The notes under the pieces: generated by a model | The model's database searches: none | The model's input: only the letters and a program-made list of their open reading frames with translations | Told to the model about the DNA's origin: nothing | Made by a program: the position numbers and the translations under genes | NCBI GenBank assembly: GCA_963714995.1 | Contig: CAVQQP010000018.1 | Location: forward strand, 1 to 54,511 | From: Prado023 sp963714995 | GTDB taxonomy: Bacteria; Actinomycetota; Actinomycetes; S36-B12; CAIYMF01 | Direction: 5' to 3' | DNA: 54,511 bases | Shown here: positions 9,394 through 19,003 of the stretch, piece after piece | Layout of the letters: each line of letters begins with the position of its first letter | How positions within the stretch are numbered: position 1 is the first letter of the stretch

Positions 9394-10592
9394 TCAGTCG
9401 CGGATGGCCTGTGACGTATCCGGGTCGAAGTAGTGGACACGCTCGACATCGACGGCGATCTCGATCTCGTCCCCGCGGTGCGAACGCGGGAGCGGGGGGC
9501 GAAGGAGGCGACGAACTTCACGCCAGCCTCGCCGGGGATGTGGATCTCCTCGCCACCGCCACCCTCCTTGGCCAGGAGCTTGGTGTCCTCGGTGACGACC
9601 GGCTCGCCGGGGAACAGGAAGTGGACGATGATCTCCGAGCCCAGGGCCTCGGTCAGGCTGACCTTGCCCTTGATCCGGCGCTCGGCCGGGGAGTTGGCCA
9701 GGGCGGCGTCCTCCATGTCCTCGCTGCGGACGCCGACCGCGACCGGCTTGCCGACGTAGTTGCTCAGCGCCGGGCGGGTCTCGAGCACGGAACCCGGGAT
9801 CTCCAGGCTGGAGCCGCCGAGCTCGAGGATCAGTCCGTTGGGCCCCTGCGCGATGCGGCCCATCACCAGGTTCATGGGAGGTGAGCCGACGAACTGGGCG
9901 ACGAAGAGGTTGTTGGGGGTGTCGTAGCACTCACCGGGGGTGCCCAGCTGCTGGAGGACGCCCGCCTTCATGACGGCCATCCGGTCGCCCATGGTCATGG
10001 CCTCGGTCTGGTCGTGCGTGACGTAGAGGGTGGTCGTCTTCAGGGAGCGGACCACGGCCGAGATCTCGGCGCGCATCTGCACGCGCAGCTTGGCGTCGAG
10101 GTTCGACAGCGGCTCGTCCATGAGGAACACCTGCGGCTCGCGGACGATCGCCCGGCCCATCGCCACGCGCTGGCGCTGGCCGCCGGAGAGCTGCTTGGGC
10201 TTGCGGTCCAACAGCGGCGTCAGCTCGAGCATGTCGGCGGCCTTCTTGATCCGCGCGTTCATCTCGTCCTTGGGCATCTTGCGCAGCTTCAGCCCGTAGG
10301 CGATGTTGTCGCGCACGCTCATGTGCGGGTACAGCGCGTAGGACTGGAACACCATCGCGATGTCGCGGCCCTGCGGGTCGACCTCGTTGACCCGCCGCCC
10401 CCCGATCCGCAGCTCGCCGTTCGAGATGTCCTCCAGGCCGGCCACCATCCGCAGGGCGGTGGACTTGCCGCAGCCCGAGGGACCGACCAGGACGAGGAAC
10501 TCGCCGTCGGCCACGTCAATGGACAGGTCCTTGACCGCGTGGAATCCGTTGTCGTAGAGCTTGTTGATCTTGTCGAGCTCGACGCTTGCCAT
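9394..10592 (-). CDS. malK: ABC transporter ATP-binding protein, MalK/MsiK/UgpC type
   Basis: The cytosolic ATPase for sugar import. It shows Walker A GPSGCGKST (residues 37-45), the ABC signature LSGGQRQR (135-142), Walker B VFLMDEP (155-161), the switch His193 and a C-terminal regulatory (TOBE/OB) domain. The frame changes near 9470-9495: the first reading runs past the expected end, while the adjacent frame gives the normal tail ...GDEIEIAVDVERVHYFDPD ending at 9394. It starts at the ATG at 10592 with AAGGAGA upstream. It is separated from malG by a strong hairpin, so it may be expressed apart from the permeases. In actinobacteria such an ATPase often serves several sugar importers, which is an inference here. 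Confidence 0.88.
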
Positions 10593-10688
10593 GTGTTCTC
10601 CTTCTCGGGTGGCAGCGGGGCCACAAATCACCTGGAGCCTAACTGTTCCGCCCGTGCCGTGTTCGGCAGTCACGGAAGGTCTGCGGGT

Positions 10689-10730
10689 GGTTGGTGTCGG
10701 GGCGCAGGGCACCTGGCCCCGACACCAACC
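10689..10730 (-). terminator. Hairpin after malG
   Basis: A perfect 15-bp stem (GGTTGGTGTCGGGGC at 10689-10703 with its complement at 10716-10730) and a 12-nt loop begin 19 bp after the malG stop. It is placed to end or attenuate the malE-malF-malG transcript before malK. Confidence 0.75.
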
Positions 10731-10748
10731 GTGCGTGCACTGCTTCGA

Positions 10749-11682
10749 TCAGCCCTTGACGGCACCGGCAGTCATGCCGGTGACCAGCGCGCGCTGGGTG
10801 AACAGGAACAGGAGGAACAGCGGGATCGCCGCGATCGTCGACCCGGCGGCGAACATGCCCCACTCCTGGTCCAGCGGGTTCGAGACCAGGGCGTACATGC
10901 CGACCGCCAGGGTCGTGTTCTTGATCTCGGGCAGGATGACCTGGGCGATGGCCAGCTCGTTGAAGGTGCCGGCGAAGGCCGTGAAGAACACGACCGTCAG
11001 GACCGGCGTGGCCAGGCGCAGGATCAGCCCGAAGAAGATCCGGGCGTGTCCCGCGCCGTCGATGCGTGCCGACTCGTCGATGTCGACCGGGATCGTGTCG
11101 AAGAACCCCTTCATGAGGAAGGTGTTCACTCCCAGCGCCCCGCCGAGGTACACGAGCATGAGGCCCCAGATGCTGCCCAGCCCGATGGCCGGGAACACGT
11201 CGCGGATCTCTCGGAGCAGCGTGTAGATCGCCGTCAGTGCCAGCACTGCGGGGAACATCTGGACCAGCATCAGCGAGAGCAGGCCGGGGCGCCGGCCAGC
11301 GAACCGGAGCCGGCTGAAGGCGAACGCCGCTGCCGCGCCCATGAACAGCGAGCCGGCCGCACCGATGAACGCGATCATGGTCGTGTTGATGAACCACGTC
11401 CAGAACGGGTAGGTCTCGCTGGTCAGAAGGTCCTCGTAGTTCGTCGGTCGAGATGGTCGTCGGGAAGATGCAGCGGATCGCCTCGACCCCCTGGTACTCC
11501 GGGGGGCACGCGGACGTGAGCGTGTTGCCACCACCCAGCGCCAGGCTGATGACGTAGAACGCCGGGAACAGCGCCCACGCCACGAACACGAGGAGCACCG
11601 CGTGGCGCCAGCCGAGGAGCCTCATCCAGCGGCCGAACGGCATCCGGTTGACCTCGATCTTCTCTGATGCGTCAGTGCTCAT
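10749..11682 (-). CDS. malG: Maltose/maltodextrin ABC permease MalG, one frameshift
   Basis: Inner-membrane permease with an N-terminal helix (LLVFVAWALFPAFYVISLAL), further helices, the cytoplasmic EAA loop (DESARIDGAGHARIFFGLIL) that contacts MalK, and the typical C-terminus TGMTAGAVKG. The C-terminal two thirds strongly resemble enteric MalG. One frame change lies at about 11437-11455, between FPTTIS and PTNYEDLLTSE; one extra base explains it. The start codon overlaps the malF stop (ATGA at 11679-11682), a sign of translational coupling. It pairs with MalF to form the channel. Confidence 0.88.
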
Positions 11683-13268
11683 CGGCCGATCTCCTCAAGC
11701 TTCTTGGTCAACCGGAACCCGAAGGTCGACACCGTCCCGACGATGACGAAGATCACCAACGAGATGGCCGAGGCCAGCCCCAATTGCTGGTTGGAGTCGT
11801 TGAAGGCCTTTCGGAGGGTGTAGTTGATCAGCAGGTCGGTGTTGCCGCCATCCAGGAACGACGCCTCGAATGGACCACCACCCGTGACCAGCTCGATCAG
11901 GTTGTAGTTGTTGAAGTTGAACGCGAACGTCGTCACCAGCAGCGGTGCGGTCGAGATCAGCAGCAGCGGCAGCACGATGGTGCGGAAGGTGTGCAGGCCT
12001 CCGGCGCCGTCCACGTACGCCGCCTCCTTGAGGTCAGCCGGGATCGCCGTCAGGGCACCGGAGCAGACCAGCAGGAAGTACGGGAAGCCCAGCCAGAGGT
12101 TCACCATCAGCAGCGAGAACCTGGCCAGCGTGGTGTCGGTCAGCCATGGAAGGGCTCCGGGAAGTATCTGGTTGATCAGCCCGAAGTCGGTGTTCAGCAT
12201 GCCCCTCCACAACAGCATCGTCATGAAGGAGGGCAAGGCATAGGGCACGATCAGCAGGAGGCGGTACCCGCCCGTCCACTTCATCCGGCGCTCGCTCATC
12301 ACCATGGCCAGCAGCAGGCCGAGGGAGAAGTTCAGGAACGTCGTGGCGATCGCGAAGAAGAACGTCCACCCCGTGATCGGCAGGAATCGGGCGCGGATGG
12401 TCGGGTCGGTGAACAGTGAGGTGTAGTTGGACCACCCGACCCCCACGATCCAGCCGGGCAGCAGTTCCTTGCCGGACTCCGAGACGAACGAGCCGGTCTC
12501 CCCGTTGGCGGGGAACGTCTCACCGGTCTTGGTGTCCACCATGGCGTCGAGCTGCTCGTCGTAGACGTAGCCCGACTGCGCCTCGGTCGCCGCGCCGATG
12601 GAGATCGGTCGCAGGAACGAGCCGGTGTCCTCGTTGAGGGGCACGACCAGGGCGCTCCATTGTGCGTCGTAGTCCGGGTTCGACGTCAGGGTGCCCAGGT
12701 TGAGCGTGGTCCATCCGTTGACCGCAACCGCCTTGCCGTCCGTGAACGTCACGTCGGCTGGGTTGGCCGGGGTCAGGGCCTCAGACGTGCCGATCGACGC
12801 CAGCCCCGTCGTGGGGTCGGTGACCAGCATCCCGATGACGTCGTCCTGGACGATCGGGACGACCGGGTACTCCGGCGCGCCCGGGATGGGGGAGACGCTC
12901 TGCTGCTCGAGGGCGATGATCGCCGCTTCCTTGCTGTCCAGGTGCCCGGTCCCGTAGTTGGTGAACGAGGCGTACCCGGTGAAGATCATCGTGAACAGCT
13001 GGTAGACCAGCAGGAAGAGCAGGCCAGGCAGCAGGTACTTCATCGGCAGCGAGCGCTTGGAGAAGTAGACGACGTTGATCGCCACCAGCGCGAGCGCGAA
13101 GAAGACGACAGCGGGCCACCACTCGGCGGTGAAGGCTTGCGCGATGGCCCAGATGAGCAGCGCATCGATCAGGCCCACCAGGACCATCTTGGTGATCAGG
13201 TTCGCGGTCCCCGAGGAGCGGGAGGTCGTGACCTCCCGCTCCTCGACCGCCGTAGCGGTGTCGCTCAT
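11679..13268 (-). CDS. malF: Maltose/maltodextrin ABC permease MalF with large P2-like loop
   Basis: A 529-residue permease. Three helices lie within about residues 25-100, followed by a long non-membrane stretch (about 100-285) and then the ABC permease core. The EAA loop (EAAYVDGAGGLHTFRTIVLPLL) starts near residue 415. The long stretch sits where Escherichia coli MalF has its P2 loop, and the flanking blocks also match that protein (VGWSNYTSLFTDP, YRLLLIVPYALPSF, TTFAFNFNNYNLI). In the enteric system P2 contacts the binding protein. Most actinobacterial maltose permeases I know of are shorter and lack it. It lies 20 bp after the first binding-protein gene, in the same operon. Confidence 0.9.
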   Translation of the reverse strand: MSDTATAVEEREVTTSRSSGTANLITKMVLVGLIDALLIWAIAQAFTAEWWPAVVFFALALVAINVVYFSKRSLPMKYLLPGLLFLLVYQLFTMIFTGYASFTNYGTGHLDSKEAAIIALEQQSVSPIPGAPEYPVVPIVQDDVIGMLVTDPTTGLASIGTSEALTPANPADVTFTDGKAVAVNGWTTLNLGTLTSNPDYDAQWSALVVPLNEDTGSFLRPISIGAATEAQSGYVYDEQLDAMVDTKTGETFPANGETGSFVSESGKELLPGWIVGVGWSNYTSLFTDPTIRARFLPITGWTFFFAIATTFLNFSLGLLLAMVMSERRMKWTGGYRLLLIVPYALPSFMTMLLWRGMLNTDFGLINQILPGALPWLTDTTLARFSLLMVNLWLGFPYFLLVCSGALTAIPADLKEAAYVDGAGGLHTFRTIVLPLLLISTAPLLVTTFAFNFNNYNLIELVTGGGPFEASFLDGGNTDLLINYTLRKAFNDSNQQLGLASAISLVIFVIVGTVSTFGFRLTKKLEEIGR

Positions 13269-13288
13269 AGTTGCGAAGGATCCCTTCG

Positions 13289-14548
13289 TCAGCCGGCAGC
13301 GATCGCCGCAGCGATGCTGTCGGCGGCGTCGGTGATGGTCTTCTCCGGGTCATCTCCGGATGCGATCTTGAACTCGGCCAGGCCCATGTCGCCCCAGACG
13401 GACGCCATCGCGGGGATGGCCGGCATCGGCGTGCCCTGTGCGCCGTAGTCCATGAAGCCCTTCATGAGCGGGTCGCTGGCGACCTTGTCGGCCGACTCGA
13501 TCCACGCCGGAGGACGCGGATTCTGCGCGTACATCGAATCCATCCACTCGGTCGTCATCACGTAGTCAGTCAGGAACGTCTGCGCGATGGAGGCGTTCTT
13601 CGCCTTGGCCGTGAGGAAGATCATCTGGGTGCCGGTGAACGGCGTCGCGATCGAGCCGGCGACCCCGGGGGTCTCCCAGTTCGGGACCGGGCAGATCTTG
13701 AGGCTGTCGCCGACCTTCTCGATGGTGCCGGGAAGGTTCCACGGGCCGGAGATCCAGTACGCGAGCTCACCGTTCTGGAAGGCTTCCAGGGCGATGTCGG
13801 CAGTCACCGAGGCCTTGACAGCACCGTCTGCAGCCAGCTGGCCGAGGCGCTCGGCTGCGGCGATCCCGCCGGGTCCGCCGATGCCCAGATCCTCGGGGTT
13901 GTACGAGCCATCGGCGTTCTTGCCGAAGATGTAGCCGCCGTCGGCGGTGAACAGCGGGTACCAGTGGTACGGGTCGCCGGTCTCACCGATGTGCATCCCG
14001 AACGCCAGGGTGGCCTTCTTGTCCTTGACCAACGCCAACCCGTTGTCCACGGCCTCGTCCAGGGTGGCAGGGCACTCAGGGGACAGGTCGGTGTTCATGT
14101 ACAGGGCCACGTTCTCGACCGCGAAGGGCACGCCGAAGTTCTGGCCGTTGTAGTTCGCGCCCTGCAGGGCTGCTTCTGTGAAGCTCGTCGACTTCGCGCC
14201 GAGGTCCACAGGGGTCACCACGCCATTGGTCGTGAGCTCGCCCAGCCAGTCGTGGGCACCGCTGAACAGGTCCGGCACGTCGCCGGACTGGTTGCCCTGG
14301 ACGACCTGCGCCCGGGCGGTCTCCGTGATGACGACCTCGCAGTTGACCCCGTTGGCCTCAGCGAACGCCTTGCAGGACTCCGTCAGAGGGGGGCCCGTGA
14401 ACTTGTCGGCCCAGACGAGCAGGTTGCCCCCGGAGACGGGGGCGGACGACGAGGTCTCCTCAGTCGCGGTGTCGTCACCGCTGCTGCATGCGGACAGCAG
14501 AAGTGCGAGGCCGGCAGTAGCGGCCCCCACCTTGATGATGCGGCGCAT
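13289..14548 (-). CDS. malE: Maltodextrin-binding lipoprotein (proximal copy)
   Basis: A 419-residue extracellular solute-binding protein. It has a lipoprotein signal peptide (MRRIIKVGAATAG then a hydrophobic core and lipobox LSAC, Cys at about 21), a Ser/Thr-rich tether, and a two-lobed fold with MalE-like blocks (LLVWADKFTGPP, DLFSGAHDWLGEL, FGVPFAVENVALYMN, DPYHWYPLFTADGGYIFG, AYWISGPWNL). Anchored outside the membrane, it hands maltodextrin to MalFGK. GGAG lies upstream of the ATG. It sits 20 bp upstream of malF and 174 bp downstream of a second binding-protein gene. Confidence 0.9.
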   Translation of the reverse strand: MRRIIKVGAATAGLALLLSACSSGDDTATEETSSSAPVSGGNLLVWADKFTGPPLTESCKAFAEANGVNCEVVITETARAQVVQGNQSGDVPDLFSGAHDWLGELTTNGVVTPVDLGAKSTSFTEAALQGANYNGQNFGVPFAVENVALYMNTDLSPECPATLDEAVDNGLALVKDKKATLAFGMHIGETGDPYHWYPLFTADGGYIFGKNADGSYNPEDLGIGGPGGIAAAERLGQLAADGAVKASVTADIALEAFQNGELAYWISGPWNLPGTIEKVGDSLKICPVPNWETPGVAGSIATPFTGTQMIFLTAKAKNASIAQTFLTDYVMTTEWMDSMYAQNPRPPAWIESADKVASDPLMKGFMDYGAQGTPMPAIPAMASVWGDMGLAEFKIASGDDPEKTITDAADSIAAAIAAG

Positions 14549-14722
14549 GAATGCTCCGTTTCTATGTGTGTGAACCCGGGCCCGATGGGAACCCGTTGAG
14601 CCGCATCATGCCCGTTTTCGTGAGGCGGTGCGACGCGTGTGGCGGTCCTGGTGGGTTGTTACCAAATCGTTGTCAAGGCAGTCTGGTGCGTGCCCCACTG
14701 GTGACGCAACGCAGGGACGACC

Positions 14723-15991
14723 TCACTCGGCGTCGATGGCTGCCTGGATCTCGCGGCCGGCGGCCTTCATCGTCTTCGCCGGGTCGTCGCCGGACATGAC
14801 GTCCACCTGCGCCTGGCTCAGTGCCGGCCAGACCAGGTCCATCTCGGCCAGGTTCGGTGTGGGGGCGGAGGTGTCCGCGTAGTCACCGAAGCCCTTGATC
14901 ACCGGGTCGGCGGCGGCGATCGCGTAGGAGGCGACCCACGCGGGTGCGAGGTCACCGGGAGCAGCCAGGGCACTCATCACCTCAGTGGTCGCGGCAGTCG
15001 TGGCCAGGTACTCCTGCGCGCCCGCGGCGTTGCGGGCGAAGGCGGACTGGAACAGGCCCTGCGAGGTGACCATCGCCTGGGCTCGCGAGGCCAGCACCGA
15101 GTCGAATCCCGGGACTGCCTCCACCACGAACGGGACCCCGGACTCGCGCACCGGCTGGATGCTCCACGGACCGGAGACCAGGTACGGCGACCGGCCCGAG
15201 GTGAAGGCGGTGAGGGCCTCGTCCAGGGTCGTGTCCTTGTCCAGGGCGCCGTCCTCGGTCAGCTCGGCCAGGCGCGCGGCCGCCTCGACACTGCCGGGCT
15301 TGCCGACCTCCAGCTCGTCGGCGGTGTAGCCGCCCTGGGCGTCGAGGCCGAAGATCCTGCCGCCGGCTGCGCTGTAGAACGGGTACCAGTGGTAGGCGTC
15401 GCCCTGGGGGCCGACGGGCAGCGCGATCGGCAGGATCTGGTCGTCCTTGTCCGCGAGCTCGAGCCCGTTGCGCGCCATCACGTCGATGGACTCGGGGGGC
15501 TGCGGGGCGAGGCTGGTGTTGCGGAACAGGGCGAGGTTCTCGGTGGCGAACGGCAGGCCGTAGGTGCGGGCCTGGTAGGTGAAGCCGTTCACCGCGACGG
15601 GGCGCAAGTCGCTCGTGTGGGCCGACAGGTCGACCGGTGCCAACAGGCCGTAGTCGGCGAGCCGGCCCACCCAGTCGCTCTGCCCGACGAACAGGTCGGG
15701 TCCTTGGCCCTGCGGGGCAAGGGTGGCGATGTCGTCGCGGATCTTGGTCAGGTCGGTGCCGACGGTCTGGACGAGGACCTCCACGCCCGTCTGCTGCAGG
15801 TGCGCAGCCGCGCTGGCCTGCAGGGCGGGGGCGTGGGCGGGATCGGACCAGATGAGGATCGAGGAGGAAGCACTCGGCCCTCCGCTGGGGCCGGCGCTGG
15901 CGGACGGGTCTGACGCATCGCCGCCTGAACCGCATGCGGCGAGCAGGAGACCTGCGGCCGCGACCGTCGCCATCGTCGTCACCCTGCGCAT
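14723..15991 (-). CDS. Second maltodextrin-binding lipoprotein
   Basis: A 422-residue binding lipoprotein (lipobox LLAAC, Cys near residue 20) clearly paralogous to the copy at 13289-14548. It shares blocks such as DLFVGQSDWVGRLADYG, YGLPFATENLALFRN, DAYHWYPFYSAAGGRIFG and YLVSGPWSI, with many substitutions elsewhere. It heads the minus-strand mal cluster and is divergent from the MFS gene. Its ATG at 15991 is the second of two tandem 23-bp copies of the same ribosome-binding/start region, and a 12-codon leader frame overlaps its start (see 15979-16014). The paralogue may bind a different chain length, or feed the same permease. Confidence 0.88.
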   Translation of the reverse strand: MRRVTTMATVAAAGLLLAACGSGGDASDPSASAGPSGGPSASSSILIWSDPAHAPALQASAAAHLQQTGVEVLVQTVGTDLTKIRDDIATLAPQGQGPDLFVGQSDWVGRLADYGLLAPVDLSAHTSDLRPVAVNGFTYQARTYGLPFATENLALFRNTSLAPQPPESIDVMARNGLELADKDDQILPIALPVGPQGDAYHWYPFYSAAGGRIFGLDAQGGYTADELEVGKPGSVEAAARLAELTEDGALDKDTTLDEALTAFTSGRSPYLVSGPWSIQPVRESGVPFVVEAVPGFDSVLASRAQAMVTSQGLFQSAFARNAAGAQEYLATTAATTEVMSALAAPGDLAPAWVASYAIAAADPVIKGFGDYADTSAPTPNLAEMDLVWPALSQAQVDVMSGDDPAKTMKAAGREIQAAIDAE

Positions 15992-16014
15992 GTCGCCCCC
16001 ACCCTCTGTGGCAT
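15979..16014 (-). promoter_or_regulatory. Candidate leader peptide overlapping the second binding-protein start
   Basis: The upstream ATG at 16012-16014 opens an 11-residue frame (MPQRVGATCAG) that stops with TGA at 15979-15981, 13 bp inside the binding-protein gene. It has its own GGAGGGTGG ribosome-binding sequence. The layout could couple or restrict translation of the downstream gene. It is seen directly in sequence; the function is inferred. Confidence 0.4.
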
Positions 16015-16034
16015 GTCGCCGCCACCCTCCGTGC
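15989..16034. repeat. Tandem 23-bp duplication covering a ribosome-binding site and start codon
   Basis: Two adjacent 23-bp copies (15989-16011 and 16012-16034) share about 20 of 23 positions, each beginning CATGTCGCC and continuing CCACCCTC. On the minus strand each carries a GAGGGTGG-type ribosome-binding sequence and an ATG. The period is not a multiple of three, so the two ATGs are in different frames. Confidence 0.75.
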
Positions 16035-16176
16035 CCGCCCCGCCCGTCGTGGGCCACTGTCGCATCATGCCGCGCCGGGTCGTCAGTTGCCCGGATTGGG
16101 GTGGCTCGATCCGGGTCGGGGAGAATGGTCAGCCCGGCGTGGCGAGTCCTGGGGACGGCTCACTGAGGAGGGTCCG

Positions 16177-17382
16177 ATGGGCAGCGGCCGAGCGCTGGCA
16201 GGTGATGCCCGCTATCGCCGGCTGTTCGTGGCTCGCACCATCAGCAACGTCGGCAACGGCATCATGCCGATCGCCCTGGCGTTCGGGATCCTCGCCCTGC
16301 CGGAGGGCTCACCCACGGCACTGAGCGTCGTGCTCGCGGCCCAGGCGATCCCGCTGGTCCTGATGCTGCCCCTGGGCGGGGTCATCGCCGATCGGTTGGG
16401 CCGGGCGCGGGTGATCGCCGTCACGGACATCGTCCTGAGCGGGGTCGTCGCCACGATGTCGGGGCTGTTCCTCACCGGCACGGTCACGATCGCGCTGCTC
16501 GCCGGGCTGTCGTTCCTGTCCGGCATCCTCAACGCGCTGTGGTACCCCGCATTCAGCGGACTGGTGCCCGACGTCGTCGCTGAGGAGCACATCCAGCCGG
16601 CCAACGCCTACCTCAGCGTCGCATCCAACGGCGGCCTCATCCTCGGCAATGCCCTGGGCGGGCTGCTGGTCGCTGGCCTGGGGTCGGGTGTCGCGATCGC
16701 GCTGGACGCGGTGTCGTTCCTGGTCGCGGGGCTGCTCGTCCTGAGCTTCCGGCAGGTGTCGGCGCCCCACCGCTCTGGGGATTCGATGCTGGGCGACCTG
16801 CGGCAGGGGTGGCGGGTCTTCATCTCGTTCCGCTGGGTCGTGGTGATCGTGCTGGCCTTCAGCCTCATCGTGATGGTCCTTCGTGGGGCCGAGGAGGTGA
16901 TGGGTCCGGTGCTCGCCCTGCAGGAGTACGGCGGGGCCCGCGGCTGGGCGGTCGTGCTCGGGATGCAGTCCCTGGGCCTGCTCATCGGGGCCCTGGCGGC
17001 GTCGCGGGTCCGGGTCCGTCGCCCGCTGCTGTTCGGGATGCTCGCGGTGCTCACCCTGCCGGTCTGGTTGGTCAGTCTCGCGCTCGCCCTGCCGCTGTGG
17101 GCGGTCTCGCTCGGGTCGTTCGCCTGGGGGATCTCGATCGAGCTCTTCGCGGTCCTGTGGTTCACCGCCCTGCACCGCAACATCCCCCGGGAGGCGTTGT
17201 CCCGGGTCGGCGCCTACGACGCGATGGGGTCGCTGATGTTCGGCCCGATCGGCCTGGCCCTGGCCGGCCCGCTGATCACGGTGGTGGGGCTGGAGGCCGG
17301 GTTCCTGATCGCAGCAGCGATTGCGACGCTGGCGATCCTGGGCGCGTTGGCATCGCGCTCGGTGCGTGAGCAACGCTCCTGA
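16177..17382 (+). CDS. MFS transporter, probable efflux type
   Basis: A 401-residue major facilitator protein with about 12 hydrophobic segments. The MFS motif between helices 2 and 3 is visible (GGVIADRLGRARVI), and the protein opens with LFVARTISNVGNGIMPIALAF, typical of the drug/enterobactin exporter-like (MFS_3) group. It has no signal peptide and is an inner-membrane protein. GAGGAGG lies just before the ATG at 16177. It is divergent from the second binding-protein gene and lies 55 bp before the maltokinase start, so it may be co-transcribed with it. The substrate is unknown; sugar efflux is possible from context but not shown. Confidence 0.82.
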   Translation: MGSGRALAGDARYRRLFVARTISNVGNGIMPIALAFGILALPEGSPTALSVVLAAQAIPLVLMLPLGGVIADRLGRARVIAVTDIVLSGVVATMSGLFLTGTVTIALLAGLSFLSGILNALWYPAFSGLVPDVVAEEHIQPANAYLSVASNGGLILGNALGGLLVAGLGSGVAIALDAVSFLVAGLLVLSFRQVSAPHRSGDSMLGDLRQGWRVFISFRWVVVIVLAFSLIVMVLRGAEEVMGPVLALQEYGGARGWAVVLGMQSLGLLIGALAASRVRVRRPLLFGMLAVLTLPVWLVSLALALPLWAVSLGSFAWGISIELFAVLWFTALHRNIPREALSRVGAYDAMGSLMFGPIGLALAGPLITVVGLEAGFLIAAAIATLAILGALASRSVREQRS

Positions 17383-17437
17383 GGCCCCAGCCCGGCTCCA
17401 CCGGCATCCGCCTGCGGCCGTGGACCAGAATCCCGCC

Positions 17438-18826
17438 ATGACCAATCCCGGCCGCGAGCTCAGCACCGCCCAGCAGAAGGACCTCGCCCACATCCTGGCC
17501 GAGTGGCTGCCCTCCCAGCGCTGGTTCGCAGGCAAGGGCCACTCCCTGACGGCAGTGCGGCTGAGCCAGGTGAGCACGCTCACGGCAGAGGTCGCGGTGG
17601 CCCACCTGGTCGTCGGCGTCCAGCTCGACGGCGACCACTGGCAGACCTACCAGGTTCCCGTCTCGCTGCGCGCAGACCCGCAGCCGGGGGTCTCCTCCAT
17701 CGGCCAGCTGGCGGGCGGTGACTGGGCCTACGACGCCCTCACCGATCCGGAGGCCATGACGGCTCTGCTGGGCGAGGTCGCAGATGCACCTGATGTTGAC
17801 CCGGAACGAACCCACGGAGTCGACCCGGCCCACGGTGGGCGTTCGGTGCCTCAGCTCCAGGCCGCCGTCGATCCCGCGAGCTTCCGTGGCCTGCCCGCAC
17901 GGCCCATGGCCGTGGAGCAGAGCAACTCCTCGATCCGGCTCGGGGACGTGGCCCTGGTGAAGGTGTTCCGGCAGCTCACCCCTGGGATCAACCCCGACGT
18001 CGAGGTCCACGCCGCGCTCGGTTCAGTGGGGTGCATCCATGTGGGCCGCTGCCTCGGGTGGGTCAACGGCGGCTGGCGTGAACCCGCCAGTGGCCAGTGG
18101 GTCACCGGCCACCTCGCGATGGTCCAACAGCTGCTGTCCCCACCCGTGGACGGGTGGGACCTGGCCAGGGAGCGGGTTGCAGCCCTCGAGTCGTTCGTTG
18201 ACGACGCCCATGCCCTCGGGGTCGCGACCGGCGCCGTCCATCTCGATCTGCGCCGTGCCCTGCCCACGCAGGTGCTGAGCGCCACGGAGCTGGAGGAGCT
18301 GGCCGACCGGCTGCACTGGCGGCTCGACCAGGCCGAGTCCGTCGTGCCGGAGCTCGCCCCGATCGCATCGGCGCTGCACGAGCGCATCCGGGCCCTGGGC
18401 CATCTGGGCCGGCCGATCGCCGTGCAGCGGGTCCACGGCGACTACCACCTGGGCCAGGTGCTGCGCGCCGCCGACGGGTGGAAGTTGCTGGACTTCGAGG
18501 GCGAGCCAGGTGCTCCGATGGCGGCCCGGGTCGTGCCCGACCATCCCCTGCGTGACGTCGCCGGGATGCTCCGCTCGTTCGCCTACGCCGCGGCGCAGGG
18601 CGGTGCCGGGCAGGACCCTGCGGCGGTGGCAGCCTGGCGGGCTGATTGCGAGCGGGCGTTCCTTGCCGGGTACGCCGAGTCCGGCGCGGCCGATCCCGAG
18701 GCTGACGCAGACATCCTCGCCGCTTACCTGGTGGACAAGGCCGCGTACGAGGCGGCCTACGAGAAGCGCAACCGACCGGACTGGCTGGACATCCCGATGG
18801 CGGCGCTGGCCGAGCTGGCCGGGTGA
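17438..18826 (+). CDS. mak: Maltokinase
   Basis: A 462-residue maltokinase (Mak/Pep2 family), which makes maltose-1-phosphate from maltose and ATP for the GlgE route to alpha-glucan. An N-terminal cap domain (WLPSQRWFAGKGHSLTAVRL) is followed by a kinase-like core with VEQSNSSIRLGD and VALVKVF. The catalytic loop is RVHGDYHLGQVL (His333, Asp335) and the metal site is LLDFEGEP (Asp352). The length is normal. It follows the MFS gene on the same strand and ends 177 bp before tRNA-Thr. TreS, often its partner or fusion, is not in the window, and neither is GlgE. Maltose would come from the neighbouring GH13 enzymes. Confidence 0.92.
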   Translation: MTNPGRELSTAQQKDLAHILAEWLPSQRWFAGKGHSLTAVRLSQVSTLTAEVAVAHLVVGVQLDGDHWQTYQVPVSLRADPQPGVSSIGQLAGGDWAYDALTDPEAMTALLGEVADAPDVDPERTHGVDPAHGGRSVPQLQAAVDPASFRGLPARPMAVEQSNSSIRLGDVALVKVFRQLTPGINPDVEVHAALGSVGCIHVGRCLGWVNGGWREPASGQWVTGHLAMVQQLLSPPVDGWDLARERVAALESFVDDAHALGVATGAVHLDLRRALPTQVLSATELEELADRLHWRLDQAESVVPELAPIASALHERIRALGHLGRPIAVQRVHGDYHLGQVLRAADGWKLLDFEGEPGAPMAARVVPDHPLRDVAGMLRSFAYAAAQGGAGQDPAAVAAWRADCERAFLAGYAESGAADPEADADILAAYLVDKAAYEAAYEKRNRPDWLDIPMAALAELAG

Positions 18827-19003
18827 CCGACCTGGCCACCGGGACCGACCTGCCCCGGGTGACGGGGTGGCGCCGGTACTCTTGTCCCGCTGCCTGTGGG
18901 GCGAGCCAGCACGGTGCCCCAGGATCGACCCACGGACAGCAGCCCGTAACGATGCTCGCGCGACGGAGTCCGAGGGGCTCCTGAGCCGTGACGACACGGG
19001 TTC

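Noticed and set aside
14658..14683. TTGACA-like promoter or operator in the gap between the two binding-protein genes
   Set aside because: A TTGACAACG stretch is present on the minus strand, but no -10 element at normal spacing and only a weak palindrome could be found.
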